Shown here one piece after another: positions 1 to 10,451 of a stretch of DNA of 64,000 bases. The stretch is from Garcia nutans (taxonomy: Eukaryota > Streptophyta > Magnoliopsida > Malpighiales > Euphorbiaceae). Under the pieces are notes generated by a model, which ran no database searches, had not been told where the DNA came from, and was given only the letters and a program-made list of their open reading frames with translations. The stretch is from contig CANTUV010000062.1 of assembly GCA_947685225.1 (NCBI GenBank), positions 11,490,501 to 11,554,500 of the forward strand. Reading direction: 5' to 3'. The stretch's first letter is position 1. Every line of letters starts with the position of its first letter. A program made the translations under genes and the position numbers.

Positions 1-584
1 ATGATGAAAAGGGAAAAGATTGATTATTTATAAAATAAGTTGAAAGGTAATGTATTAATATGTAAGTTAAATAAAAAAATATGCTAAAGAAGTGACTCGA
101 TTTGTGAGAAATAAGAATCTTGTTATCCATTGAGGTTTGATAAATGTCTAATTAGACAGTGATTGTAATGACGGGATAATTAATGCTCAGGTATAAATCA
201 GTGATTTTTAAGGTTAAAGATGAGAGAGTAATATTAAAGAGATGAAGAAACAATATATATGTTAAACATAAGGATTGGACGACGTATAAGTGTGCTATAA
301 AATGATCTGATTCTGGTATAAAGATATTGATAAGAAATGTAATGAGTTCTTTTGAATATTTGATCAAGGAAATGATAAGATATATAAATATATATAGAAT
401 AATGAGCTGTGGAATTTAAAGAAGTTGATTATCTAAGGGGGATAGTATAAATTATATGATTTGATGATATAACAACTTAAGAATTTAATTAACTTCATAT
501 GGAAGTTAAGATAGTATTTTGTTAAGAATGAATTGTTACGGTATTGATAATTTCGAGGACGAAATTATTTAAGGGGGAGAGAAT
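1..584 (+). mobile_element. 3' internal end of a Ty3/gypsy element, non-coding or decayed
   Basis: This stretch lies directly upstream of a polypurine tract and an LTR start, so it should be the 3' end of the internal domain of an element that begins outside the window. I see no long open frame and no recognisable pol motif. Just before the tract the reading 'FEDE' followed by a stop resembles the last residues of plant gypsy pol genes, but this is weak. The assignment rests on position. Confidence 0.5.
571..583 (+). other. Polypurine tract of the left gypsy element
   Basis: The run AAGGGGGAGAGAA sits two bases before an LTR start (TGTAATATCCC at 585). In Ty3/gypsy elements this tract primes plus-strand DNA synthesis. 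A nearly identical tract precedes the 3' LTR at 61820. Confidence 0.8.
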
Positions 585-1424
585 TGTAATATCCCAATGT
601 GTGCCCTAGAAGTTGGATACAATTGTTGTTTTGATTTGAATTAAATGTATATATGTATTTGCAAAGGAAATGAGTGTGTTAAGAGAATGTATATGTTGTG
701 TATATTGTAATATATATAACATATACATTAGTCAAAGGGATGGTCAATGCTAGAAGATATTTTAATTGTGATAAGAGAAATTACCTAAATGGGCATATAA
801 GAGACAAAGGTTAAGTTAAATGATTGAGGGCAATTAGGTAATTGTCTTGTTAAAATTGCTTGGTGGATATTTAAAGAAGAAGAGAAGTTGAATTTGTTGA
901 TTGTTTTCTCTTCTTTGTTGGTGTGGCCGGCTACCATAAGGATAAGGAGAGCAAGAGAAGTGTTTTCAATCCTAACATCAAATTGAAGGAGGAAGCAAAG
1001 GATTAAGTTAGAAATTTGTGAAATTTCTTCAATTGAGGTAAGTACTTTCTTGTTTTCCTTGATTATTTTGAAGTTTTGGTTGAGGTGATTATGAATTGTT
1101 GATATCATGATTTGGTATGTTTGAATTGTGTTTATAAGTATTGAAATTGATTGTGAGTTAAAAAGGTTAAATTGGTGTTGGTTTTGTTTGAATATGATAA
1201 GTTAAGTGGAGGTTGTTATTGAAAGAAGAAAATTGATGTTGGTTTTAGGGTTTGATGTGGTAAGTGATTGAATGTATGGTTGAAATAGTGTTAATGTGAA
1301 TATTGTGATGAATATGTGTTAATAACATGAATTACACTCATTTGAATGAGATTGTGTTGTGTATAAGTTGTTCTTAATGCAATCAAAGGAGTGTTGATTA
1401 TGTTTAGGGTTTTATAAATGAGAG

Positions 1425-1675
1425 ACACGGCCAAAATAAGAAAGGAACACGGCCAAGACTTAATGTTTTTGAGAGACACGGCCAAGTGGAGGGAAGTTTG
1501 GCCGTGTTGGATGTATTTTGGAGAGACACGGCCACAAGCTTGGCCGTGTCCCTTGAATGTGTTTGCTACTGCCTGAGTTGTGTTGAGAGACACGGCCGTG
1601 TCCTTGCCCGTGTCTGCCTCGGGAAGTTTTGGTCTTGAGAGACACGGCCACAAGCTTGGCCGTGTCCCTTGGATG
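1425..1675 (+). repeat. Array of GACACGGCC / GGCCGTGTC inverted repeats in the outer LTR
   Basis: Several copies of ACACGGCC and GGCCGTGT alternate here. The best units read GACACGGCC, a short spacer containing AAGCTT, then GGCCGTGTC, so each could fold into a 9-bp stem. The array is GC-rich inside an AT-rich LTR. The same motif clusters at 3665-4016, 39660-39960 and 46748-47030. Confidence 0.9.
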
Positions 1676-2071
1676 TGTTGGCTACTGTGATGTCTTTTGC
1701 TCCTCTTGTTTTGGTGAAGAATGAATATACATTTGTTGATGCATATGATTATGTATGAACAATGTTATGTTATGCATTGTGAATCATGTGTGTAACACCC
1801 CCATACTCTATATAAGTACTATACATATACCGGGTATACATACAATACGTATATAAAGTATAAGAATGTCACTTTTCGTTTTACTTTGAAACCCTTTATT
1901 CAAGTTCAAGCGATATTACATTAAATTAAAGAATATTTACGAAAATCATTATTCTTATAAAAATACAACATAATTAAAATCACATATGTATGCATCACCT
2001 TCTAGTTGGTCTCGAGACACTCTTACCCTTCTCGTGGCATCACAGCTAGACTTCTAGATCAACCGCATAAA

Positions 2072-2104
2072 TACCTGCGCGATTAAACATCCGCGCTAAG
2101 CCCG
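2072..2104 (-). promoter_or_regulatory. Conserved GC-rich LTR motif ending CGCGCAGGT (copy 1)
   Basis: On the minus strand the block runs from CGGGCTTAGCGCGG to ATCGCGCAGGTA, about 280 bp before the LTR end. Nearly identical blocks lie at 6228-6260 and 56318-56350. CAG followed by GTA fits a splice-donor consensus, but the role is unknown. Confidence 0.6.
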
Positions 2105-2331
2105 AAAGCTTAGTAGTACAACTAAATAATAAAATACACTTTACCAAAATTATCATACCTCATATGTTTAGCATTATGTTTTATTGTTCTCTTACCACGT
2201 CTTCCTTTCAATGCATTCTTCATAAGTTCCCACTAATCTCATATACATAAACATATACATTAATTCAACCAATTACCATTCAAAGACCTATTCAACACCT
2301 TTACGAAAGCAATTCTCACAAATTCCATATT

Positions 2332-2356
2332 CATATATATATATATATATATATAT
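2332..2356. repeat. (AT)n microsatellite inside the solo LTR
   Basis: A run of AT dinucleotides within the solo LTR. Similar AT tracts occur near 4460, 4583, 15541, 30067, 52827, 54274 and 63785. Confidence 0.9.
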
Positions 2357-2695
2357 TTTACACATCATACTTTATTTTTATAAAATCATATATCAAGAAA
2401 GTCCCTCAAAACATATTCACCTTCAATACATCAATGCACATATTACAAAAGCATACTTCATAACATTATTTTATCCATAATTCATCAAACATGAATCATA
2501 CTTCCAATAAAGGCAGTTGTAGATCTCATTACTCATTTATTTCAACATTTAATATCACATTGACAACAAAGACAGACTCGGGCCCAAACAACACACTAAT
2601 ATGTTATTCCAAGTTCAGAGTTACTGCTTTGGTCCATAATCATAATCATCAAGCCCGTAGGCATCATCTATATATATCTCTATCCATGGATAGTG

Positions 2696-2980
2696 TAACA
2701 GACCCAGTCTCTTGGACCATCAACTCGGCAAATCTCGAGGAGATCCTCAACCCGGCAAGACTGTTACTATAATTCACATTTCACATGTCACATTTATCAA
2801 GTAACAGACCCAGTCTCTTGGACCATCAACCCGACTAAATCGAGGAGATCCTCAACCAGGCAAGACTGTTACAAATCATATATCTCATAATCACAATTAG
2901 CATAGTGTAACAGACCCAGTCTCTTGGATCTCAATTCGTCTCAAATTGAAGAGATCCTCAACCCGGCAAGACTGTTACCT
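2696..2980 (-). repeat. Three tandem units bounded by GTAACAG and CTGTTAC
   Basis: Three diverged copies (about 2696-2771, 2803-2872 and 2906-2979) each begin GTAACAGACCCAGTCTCTTG and end near CAAGACTGTTAC. The ends of each unit are inverted repeats of each other. A related block occurs in the chromovirus LTR near 55850-56020 (AGACTGGG, GGGTTGAGG, CTGTTAC), which supports common descent of the LTRs. Confidence 0.85.
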
Positions 2981-3664
2981 TTCATTTTATAGGCATGCCT
3001 CCAAACTCAGAACTCTGAAAATGAATAACATATCAGACACACAATTCATCTATTATTTCATTATCAATTCTCATCATCATCTAGGCAAACATGCCCCACT
3101 TAATTCAATTGAATCATCACAGCCAATCACAATGGCTTCATATCACATTTCAAGTTTCATCATTGATATATGCAACATCAATTACATTACTAAACAAACA
3201 TATCATGAATCAATCATACCATACAGGCATGCTTCAATCATAAAATTAGAGTAATTCATCATCAATGATCTCATGATATTCCACATTATACACAACATGC
3301 CATTATTCATATGCATCATCAATCTACATATAGTACAATACAATTCATGAGATTGACAATGCATAAAACCTAACATGGTTCATATAATATCAACGTTATC
3401 ATCAAATCATATTGATCAATTCAATTCATCACTCAAGTATACATAATCAATGACATTGCACATACTTTTTCATTGATCATTATATCTTCCACATTTCCTA
3501 TATTATCATTGATATATTCATACATAACAATTTACCTTATTCAAGAACTTAGAATCCTCCATATACATTTGGTTGGATCATTATCGTTTTAAGTGTGTTT
3601 AGGTACAAAAGACATTTGAAGATCCAACAATGTTTGAAGACCAAATAACAAACACATTTGCAAA

Positions 3665-4016
3665 CACCCTCAAGGGACACGGCCAAGCTTGTGGCCGTGT
3701 CTCCCAATATAAACATCCAGTAGCCAACACGCCCAAGGGACACGGCCAAGCTTGTGGCCGTGTCACTCAACACCAATTCAAGCAGTAGCAAACACGGGCA
3801 ATGGACACGGCCAAGCCAGTGGCCGTGTCTCTCAACACAACAATCCAGTACCAAACACGGGCAAGGGACACGGCCGTGTCTCTCAACATAAATTAGACAG
3901 TAGCAAACACAGGCAAGGGACACGGCCAAGCCAGTGGCCGTGTCTCTCCAAAACTCATCCAACACGGCCAAATTTGCCCTAACTTGGCCGTGTCTCTCAT
4001 AACTTGGCCGTGTCCT
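3665..4016 (-). repeat. CACGGCC hairpin array in the solo LTR
   Basis: This is the counterpart of the array at 1425-1675, in the same orientation relative to its own LTR. It has about five GACACGGCC...GGCCGTGTC pairs plus some unpaired half units. Open frames across it encode repetitive peptides such as 'GRVS' and are by-products of the repeat. Confidence 0.9.
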
Positions 4017-4387
4017 ACAATAATTTAAAGACCAAACACTCGAAATTCATCCAAACCAAACCCCAAATCAACATTTCATCATTTTCCTTACAATTATCTC
4101 AACTCATCATCACTTAGATGTTAATTTCACACATTTATATACTTCAATCTCTTGTTATCATCCACTTACACACCAATCAAACCAAACATAACCTAAATCC
4201 AAAAGAAATCCAACTAAGAAGATAAAAACTTATATATATAAGTATAATCAATAAATTCAACTCAAGAGATGAGTACTTACTTGAATATGTTGCCAAATCT
4301 TCATCTCCATCTTCAATACTCTCAAAATCTCAATGAATTTGATATGTAAAAGGATTAAAATCATATCTCCTTCACTCTCTTTCTCTC

Positions 4388-4431
4388 TCGTGCAAGAAGA
4401 AGAAGAAGAAGAAGAAGAAGAAGAAGAAGAA
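4388..4431. repeat. (GAA)n microsatellite in the solo LTR
   Basis: A run of GAA triplets, reading TTC on the LTR sense strand. The LTRs at 53940 and 61820 carry TTC runs in a comparable place downstream of AT-rich sequence, probably within the transcribed leader. Confidence 0.85.
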
Positions 4432-5339
4432 GATATTTTCTTCTCTTCCTTAGCTAATCATATATATATATATATATATATAAATAATTAAAACCCTTTA
4501 AACCTCCACCATACACTTGTCACTCTCTTCTTCCCTTTGACTTTCTTTTATTCTTTTTCTTTTATTATTTAATTCATTAATTATATATATATATACTCTT
4601 ACTTTTCCTACACCACAATATACCTTATGTATATGTGATGTATATGTTGGTATATGTATATTTCTTATATATCACCTTTATATTTCCCATATATTTTCCA
4701 AATACCAAATATACATTTTATTCTTCATATACATTTATCTCTTAAATATTTTTCCTTGCATACTTTACCAACATATCATCTTACTACTACTATTCCAATG
4801 TATACCAAAATCAAGATATTAAATTAATTCATTGCTCTTCTTTTGATTTTCATTAAACATACACATTAAATCCATATACAACAATAATTATTCCAAACTT
4901 TTAGGGTGTACTTCGGGATATTACAATGTGAATGGTAGTATGTTATATGAATAATGTGACTAATATTATGACTTGTATAGTGTGGAAGAAATGAGGATCA
5001 TCCAAAGAGGTATGTGCAATACAATTTATTATGATAAATGCTTTAATAACAAATGATGTCAATGTGTTTTGAGAAAGGATGAAATGTGATATTATCATGG
5101 TTGATAATAATGATTGAAATGTTATAAAGGAATATGTTGTTTATATGATGATGAATTTAAGATACATATGAAATGAAATTGATTATGTATGCTCAAATAA
5201 TGAAGTGTATAATGTTAATTGAGACATAAAGAGATGTAGAACTAATGTTTTGAGTTACAATGATGTGAATGATATAATTTGAATAATGGTATGTTATTTA
5301 GTTAATGTAATTGATGTTGTCTATTATAATGAGGATTCA

Positions 5340-5740
5340 AATGGATTATGAAGCCATTGTGATTGGCTATAATGCTTCAAATGTGAGGTGAAGCCATTGT
5401 GATTGGCTATGATGATTCAATTGTAATAAATGAGGCATGTTTGCCTAAATGATGATTCAATTGTGAATGAAATGGATAATGAGATAATAAATGAATTGTG
5501 TGGCTAATGTGTTATTCCATTTTCAGAGTTTGTTGTTGGTGGCATGCCTAATAAGTGTAACAATCTCTTGAAGTTAGGTTGGATTAAATCCTTGAAGCCT
5601 AATTGAGATGTTACCACCCTTGAAGCTAGGTTGGGTTAGTTCTTGAAGCCAAGTTGGGTTGAAGCTTAGCATGCTTTGCTCCCCTTGAAGCTTGGTTGAA
5701 CCTAATCCTTGAAGCCTAGTTGGGTCTATGATAATGATAA
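5340..5740 (+). repeat. Short tandem repeats with CTTGAAGC and GGTTGG in the outer LTR
   Basis: The first part holds two copies of GAAGCCATTGTGATTGGCTA. The second (about 5555-5735) repeats CCTTGAAGC(C/T)...GGTTGGGTT several times, with GTAACAATCTC and GAGATGTTAC as opposing ends. It occupies the position of the repeat units at 2696-2980 in the solo LTR. Confidence 0.75.
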
Positions 5741-6227
5741 ATGTGATGATTGAACCAAAGCATTACTCTGAAAATTGAATGGCATATTAGTGTTGTTTGG
5801 GCCCGAGTCTGTCGTCGTTGTCAAAGTGATATATAAATATTGTAATAAACGAGTAATGAGATCTATGATTGTAATGGTTGGACATGGGGTTCATGATTGA
5901 TAAATTGTGAATAAAATAATGACATGAAATGATATGTAATATGTATATTGAAATATTGATTGTGAGTACTAATGTTGGATCGATGATTGGCGATAATGAT
6001 ATGAGATGTAATGTGGGTATTACTATGTTGATGGTGATTATTAGTGATGAATTGTGGTTGGTAAAAATGATATGTATATAATATATGAAATTGGTTAAGA
6101 TATATGAAAGATGCAATTTAAAAGGAAAACATGATAAGAAACTAATGGCACTTGGAATTAATACATCATGATATGCTAGTATTTTTATAATGTATGTTTA
6201 TATGTTATATTTGTACTACTAAGCTCT

Positions 6228-6260
6228 CGGGCTTAGCGCGGATGTGTAATCGCGCAGGTA
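6228..6260 (+). promoter_or_regulatory. Conserved GC-rich LTR motif ending CGCGCAGGT (copy 2)
   Basis: The block runs from CGGGCTTAGCGCGG to AATCGCGCAGGTA, 314 bp before the LTR end. It differs from the solo LTR copy by about one base although the surrounding sequence has diverged, which suggests constraint or recent shared origin. Confidence 0.6.
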
Positions 6261-6741
6261 GCTTGGTGGAGGATAGGAAGTCTTTCATTATGTCACGAGA
6301 AGAGTAAGAGTTTGTCGAGACCAACTAGAGGGTAATGCATACATGTTTAATTTTAATTATGATGTATTTCTGATGAGAGAGTATTTATATGTATAAATGA
6401 AGTTTTAATTAAGACAATGATTTTGTAAATGATATTTAAATTAACATAATATGGTTTGAACTCTGTTGCAGGTTTTTAAAAGGTAACAACAAGTGGTATC
6501 CTTATACTTTATATACTTACTGTATGTATATTAGGTATATGTACAGTACTTATATAGGGTATCGGGGTGTTACAGATTAGGTAAAAACTAGCAAGGAATT
6601 TTATAGTTCTCAAATTACCCTTCAGTTTAACCACCATTTGGCTTAGGGTATAAACCCACTCAAGAGGATATAGTAGAGATAGAGGAAAGAGTTAAGTAAA
6701 GGTCCCAATGCAAGAAGATTAGAGAAACATTTGACTAGCCC

Positions 6742-7011
6742 ATGAAATCTTACTTCAGAACCCTGAATGGATATTTTGCTAAAGAAGGGACAAACTCTTT
6801 TTATTATGAATTTCCTGAACCTTGGGTAAACCTCATCACTAATGAGATAACTCTAGGTTTTGAAATTTTCTTTGATGTCAAGCTTAGCTTAGAAGACAGT
6901 GAGCCTGCCTTAGGGATGGGAGAAGATTTTGAAGATAACATGGAGCCCAACCTATTTCAAGTAGTCGTATTAGAAGAGGGAGCAGAATCAAATTTTAGCC
7001 ACCTGATCTAG
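6742..7011 (+). pseudogene. Tat element segment upstream of RT, function unclear
   Basis: This open stretch encodes 89 residues, rich in Glu and Asp toward its end (EPALGMGEDFEDNMEPN). It lies in the Tat element just upstream of the RT remnant and probably belongs to the linker between protease and RT. Ser-rich sequence with stops continues to about 7400. I see no catalytic motif. Confidence 0.4.
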
Positions 7012-7489
7012 ACAGCTGTGGGAATACTCAAAATTTGGTATTTCAAAGAGAATGGTGGTCTATCATCAAAATCTACCCCACCCATAATGGAGTCAAATCT
7101 CCAGTCCGACCTAGAGTTAGCCCTTCAGAAAAATTTCAAGCCTATGTCAAATACTAAGCCAAGAATCTAGTTTGAGTTTAAAGTCAAGTCAAGTACAGAG
7201 TCAGTTTCCATCATCAAGTCTGAATTTAAGTCTCCTAGTTTAGAGTCTAAGTCTGTCATTTCATATTCTAACTCCTCTGAGTCATCTGATCCTGAGTCAG
7301 TCTGCAATAAAGAACCTTGTAATTATTATATCATTAATAAGAGCTCCAAGGTTTCCATTTACTTCCCTTTGTCTTCTGGTGAGTATTATAGAATATTCAA
7401 TATTAATGAAATTAATGAAGATAAAGAAATAATAAATTTGAAAACATCATAAGTACAAAAAAAAAGTGCATACATTGCATTCCCATTCA

Positions 7490-8468
7490 TCCATAAGCAG
7501 GATTTGAAGGCGCTTCTCAAAGAATTCCAAGATTGTTTTGCATGGGAAGAGAGTGATATGCAGGACCAGATCCTTCTATAGTGGTTCACAAAATCCCCAC
7601 ATTTTATCACATGAGGCCAGTTAAGCAGAAACCCCATCGACTAAAGCCATAATGGTCCTCAAAGATCAATGAAGAAATAGCCAAGTTGTTGGAAAATAGG
7701 TTCATATAGCCGATCATGTACCCTTAATAAGTAGCTACTATTGTGCTAGTGCCAAAGAATGATGGTAAAGTTTTCATGTGTGTGGATTATAAAGATCTCA
7801 ATAAGGTATGTTTGAAAAATGACTTCCCTTTTACCTCATATTGATCTCCTGGTTGACTGATTGGATGGATTCGAGGTGGTTTCATTAAATGACCTCTATG
7901 CTATAGATAACTAAATCCTATTTCATCCTCCTAATAGAGAAAAGAAAGGCTTCATTACAGAATAGGGTACTTATTGAGAGTTATCATCTTTGGTCTAAAA
8001 AATGCTGGGGAAACCTATTGAAGAATGGCCAAAACACTCTTCCACGACATGATGTACTAAGATATGGAAGTCTATATGGATGATATGGCCATTAAATTAA
8101 AGAAAGCTGACTTGCATACAGAGGCCTTAAGACTGTTCTTCCTTAGACTCTGTCAATACAACTTGAAACTTAACCCCACCAAATGTGTATTTAGAGTAGC
8201 TTCCGATATATTTCTTCTGCACATGGTTAGTTCCCAGGAAATCAAAACTGATCCCTCTAAATCTAAGGCAATTCTAGAGATGCCAGCACCCAAGACAGAG
8301 AAGGAAATTAGGGGATTCTTCTATAGTAAATTCATCATTTCATTTTTTAAATGGCTGATGTATGTGGACCCATCTTCAAATTACTCAAGAAGAATGACCC
8401 AACCAACTGGAACAATAAATGTCATGAAGCATTTAAGAAAATCAAGTAGTACCTCTTATCGCTGTTAG
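7490..8468 (+). pseudogene. Tat element reverse transcriptase remnant
   Basis: In shifting frames the segment shows the start of a Tat-type RT: 'LKEFQDCFAWEESDM' near 7510, then 'VPKNDGKVFMCVDYKDLNK' near 7750-7810. The polymerase box reads YMDD at about 8073-8084 (EVYMDDMAIKLKKADLH). The RT end is visible as 'LKLNPTKCVF', 'HMVSSQEIKTDPSK' and 'KTEKEIRGFF' up to about 8320. In a live element this domain copies RNA into DNA. Several stops and frame changes make it non-functional. The pairing of 'FAWEESDM' with this RT type points to the Tat lineage. Confidence 0.8.
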
Positions 8469-8479
8469 TCATACAACCT

Positions 8480-9430
8480 CTAAGGCCTAGGAGTCCACTA
8501 CTCCTCTATCTTTTGGTGGCTAAAAAAGCCATGAGAGCCATGCTCACTCAACATGAGGAGGTTCAAGGAAGGAATTTTCCATTTACTATCTTATCAAAAG
8601 GTTACTAGCCTATGAACTCAAGTATAATCAGATTGAGAAGTTGTGTTTAGCCTTAGTATGGGTATGTCATAAACTATACCATTATTTGGCTTCTTACACC
8701 ACACAAGTAATTATAAATCAGAGCCCTTTGAAATTACTTATGGAAAGTACGATTCTAGATAGTAAGATGGCACGTTGGCTTGCAGTCTTAGCCACTTTTG
8801 ATCTTAAGTTCTTAGCACAGAATGTGACCAAAGGAAGTGTAGTAGCTGATCAATTAGTTGTTACTCCTGTCCATGATATTGTTGAGGAATCAGAGTTCCA
8901 AGATGAAGATATTATGAATTTCAATAAAGAAGTATGGATCATGTATTTTGATGGCGCATCTAACTACAAAGGTTATGGTGTTAGTATTGTCCTCATTACC
9001 CCAGAGGAGGAGTGAATCCAATTAGAAATTAAGCTAGCTTTTGAAGTAAAAAATAATGAGGCAGAATATGAAACTTGCATTACCGAAGAAGCCTTAAAGT
9101 TGAATGTTAGAAACTTGAAGGTGTATGGAGATTCTACTCTTATTTTATCTCAAGCATTGGGAAAATGGAAAAATAAGGGAAGAGCATTTGGGTCCTTAGC
9201 ATCGATATTTGGAGAATCTAGCACTTCAATTTGAAGAAGTTTCATTCTTTTACCTTTCTCAAACTAAGAACCAATTTGCTAATGCCTTATCTACTTTTGC
9301 ATCTATGGCCAATATGGGAAGAGAGATGGTAATTCACCCTATCACCATTGAGGTGAAGAGCCAGCCAGCTTATTATGATGCAATTCAGGTGTCAGATAAG
9401 AAACCATGGCTCTGGGACATTTTTTAACTT
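8480..9430 (+). pseudogene. Tat element RNase H region with a second RNase H-like domain
   Basis: The first part (about 8560-8900) matches the gypsy RNase H and connection region, with 'LCLALVWVCHKLYHYLASYTT' and 'DSKMARWLAVLATFDLKF'. It is followed at about 8935-9000 by 'WIMYFDGASNYKGYGVSIVL', which looks like the start of an added RNase H domain with its first catalytic Asp (YFDGAS). Then come 'NNEAEYETCI' with a Glu (about 9053-9080) and 'VYGDSTLI' with an Asp (about 9124). Two RNase H-like domains in a row is the mark I know for Tat-lineage elements. A stop at 9013 and later frame changes break the copy. Confidence 0.75.
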
Positions 9431-9479
9431 TGTTCAAAAGGGTGAATATCCTGATCAGGCCTTAAAAGCGGACTAAAGA

Positions 9480-9820
9480 AATTTGAGGCAACTAGAAAGT
9501 CATTATATCATAAATGATGATATATTGTACAAGTTTTCCTAAAACAATGTCTACCTCGGATGTGTAGATGAAGCTGAAATACAACGAATAATGGAGTGGG
9601 TTCATGGTGATGAGCAAGTCCCCATATGAACAGGATTACCTTGGCTAGAAAAATCAATAATTTAGGGTATTATTGGCTCACCATGAGAGAGGATTGTGCA
9701 GACTTCATCAAGAAATGCCATAATTGCTGGATTTATGCTAAGTGTGAGCGAAAATTTTTGTCCTCACTCCCATGTGAAATGGTTCTTGCGACTTCTATAC
9801 TATTAGGCTCAGAGCCTTAG
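9480..9820 (+). pseudogene. Tat element integrase zinc-finger remnant
   Basis: The stretch 'ARKINNLGYYWLTMREDCADFIKKCHNCW' (about 9635-9735) matches the HHCC zinc-binding domain that opens retroviral-type integrases, with the CxxC pair visible. The histidine side is degraded by stops. The catalytic D,D,E core that should follow is not found; the reading ends near 9815 and unrelated non-coding sequence begins. The integrase was probably cut by a deletion. Confidence 0.7.
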
Positions 9821-10451
9821 AGAACACGAGCCTAAATCCATAAAAATTAAGTCACCAACCGGACGGGCCGAGAAAAAGAAAGAGGTGGATGATTCAATTT
9901 CTAAGAAATCCTTAACCCCCTAATTGGTTCTAAAAGTTGGGTCCATATGGGGAAGGTGAGAATGACCCAGCAACCCCATAATGCCCGGTTCATTGGAACC
10001 GACCTCCTTTTCAGGTCTAAATATTATTGAATTCTTAAATATTATGACATCATCCACACTACATGTAATTTAAAATAAATAAATATCCACACTACATAAT
10101 GCATCACTAGCCTCCTATATAAACATGAGAAATAAACAAAAAATTCATTCTCCGCGGCGGTGACGCCTCTCTCCATGATGGATAAGCTGCCCAATGTGAC
10201 TGACAACAAAGCCTTATAGTAGTGAGCCATTTGAAAGGTATGTTAGAACCACTCATTAGGCCACTACAAAAAAAGGGGGCAAGGAGAGGGGCAAAATTTA
10301 TAAGAAAATAGGAATATGAAAGCAGATGGAAGATAGTGCAAGAACATGTTTACCTCACTAAAATTCGGCAGCAGTGAAGCAAAGGGAACTTCAAGAACAT
10401 TAATCCTCTCTTATTCCATCTTTTCACCTGCAATATAGGTGACAATATTGC
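9821..10451. other. Non-coding spacer in the Tat element
   Basis: There is no convincing coding sequence. Most of the stretch is moderately AT-rich spacer between the truncated integrase and the end of the antisense PMD gene. A TATA-like TATATAAAC lies at about 10117-10125, followed by a GC-richer patch (CCGCGGCGGTGACGCC near 10153). Whether it is a promoter is unknown. Confidence 0.4.

Larger units (their letters stand above)
1791..4925 (-). mobile_element. Solo LTR of a related gypsy family, inserted in the outer LTR
   Basis: On the minus strand the LTR begins TGTAATATCCC and ends GGGGTGTTACA. It is 3135 bp and flanked by a perfect 5-bp duplication, ATGTG, at 1786-1790 and 4926-4930. No internal domain is present, so it is a solo LTR left by recombination between two LTRs. 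It shares with the host LTR the CACGGCC array, the conserved GC-rich motif and the end sequences. A GAA/TTC microsatellite near 4388-4431 lies where the chromovirus LTR at 53940 also has a TTC run. Confidence 0.92.
585..6574 (+). mobile_element. 3' LTR of a Ty3/gypsy element, split by an inverted solo LTR
   Basis: The LTR starts TGTAATATCCC right after a polypurine tract and ends GGGTGTTACA, giving TG...CA ends. Removing the inserted solo LTR and one target duplication leaves about 2.85 kb. A possible TATA-like box ATATTTAAAG is at 867-876, followed by a pyrimidine-rich stretch. It carries a CACGGCC hairpin array (about 1425-1675), a tandem repeat block (about 5340-5740) and a conserved GC-rich motif (6228-6260). 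Its ends and layout resemble the LTRs at 1791-4925 and 53940-56972, so the three belong to one broad family, probably chromovirus (Tekay/Del-like). It abuts a Tat element on the right, which suggests insertion into that older element. Confidence 0.85.

Noticed and set aside
1425..1675. Regularly repeated short palindromes, considered as a CRISPR array
   Set aside because: Plant nuclear DNA, spacing and unit sequence vary, there are no unique spacers of constant length, and the repeats lie inside LTRs.
3549..3982. Long open frames on both strands with repeating 'GRVS', 'AVSL' and 'TRPS' words
   Set aside because: They come from translation of the CACGGCC hairpin array; the same kind of frame appears at every array and on both strands.
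5787..6116. 109-residue minus-strand frame in the left LTR
   Set aside because: It lies inside the LTR, is composed of Ile/Ser/His-rich low-complexity sequence, and similar frames occur at the matching place in other LTRs.
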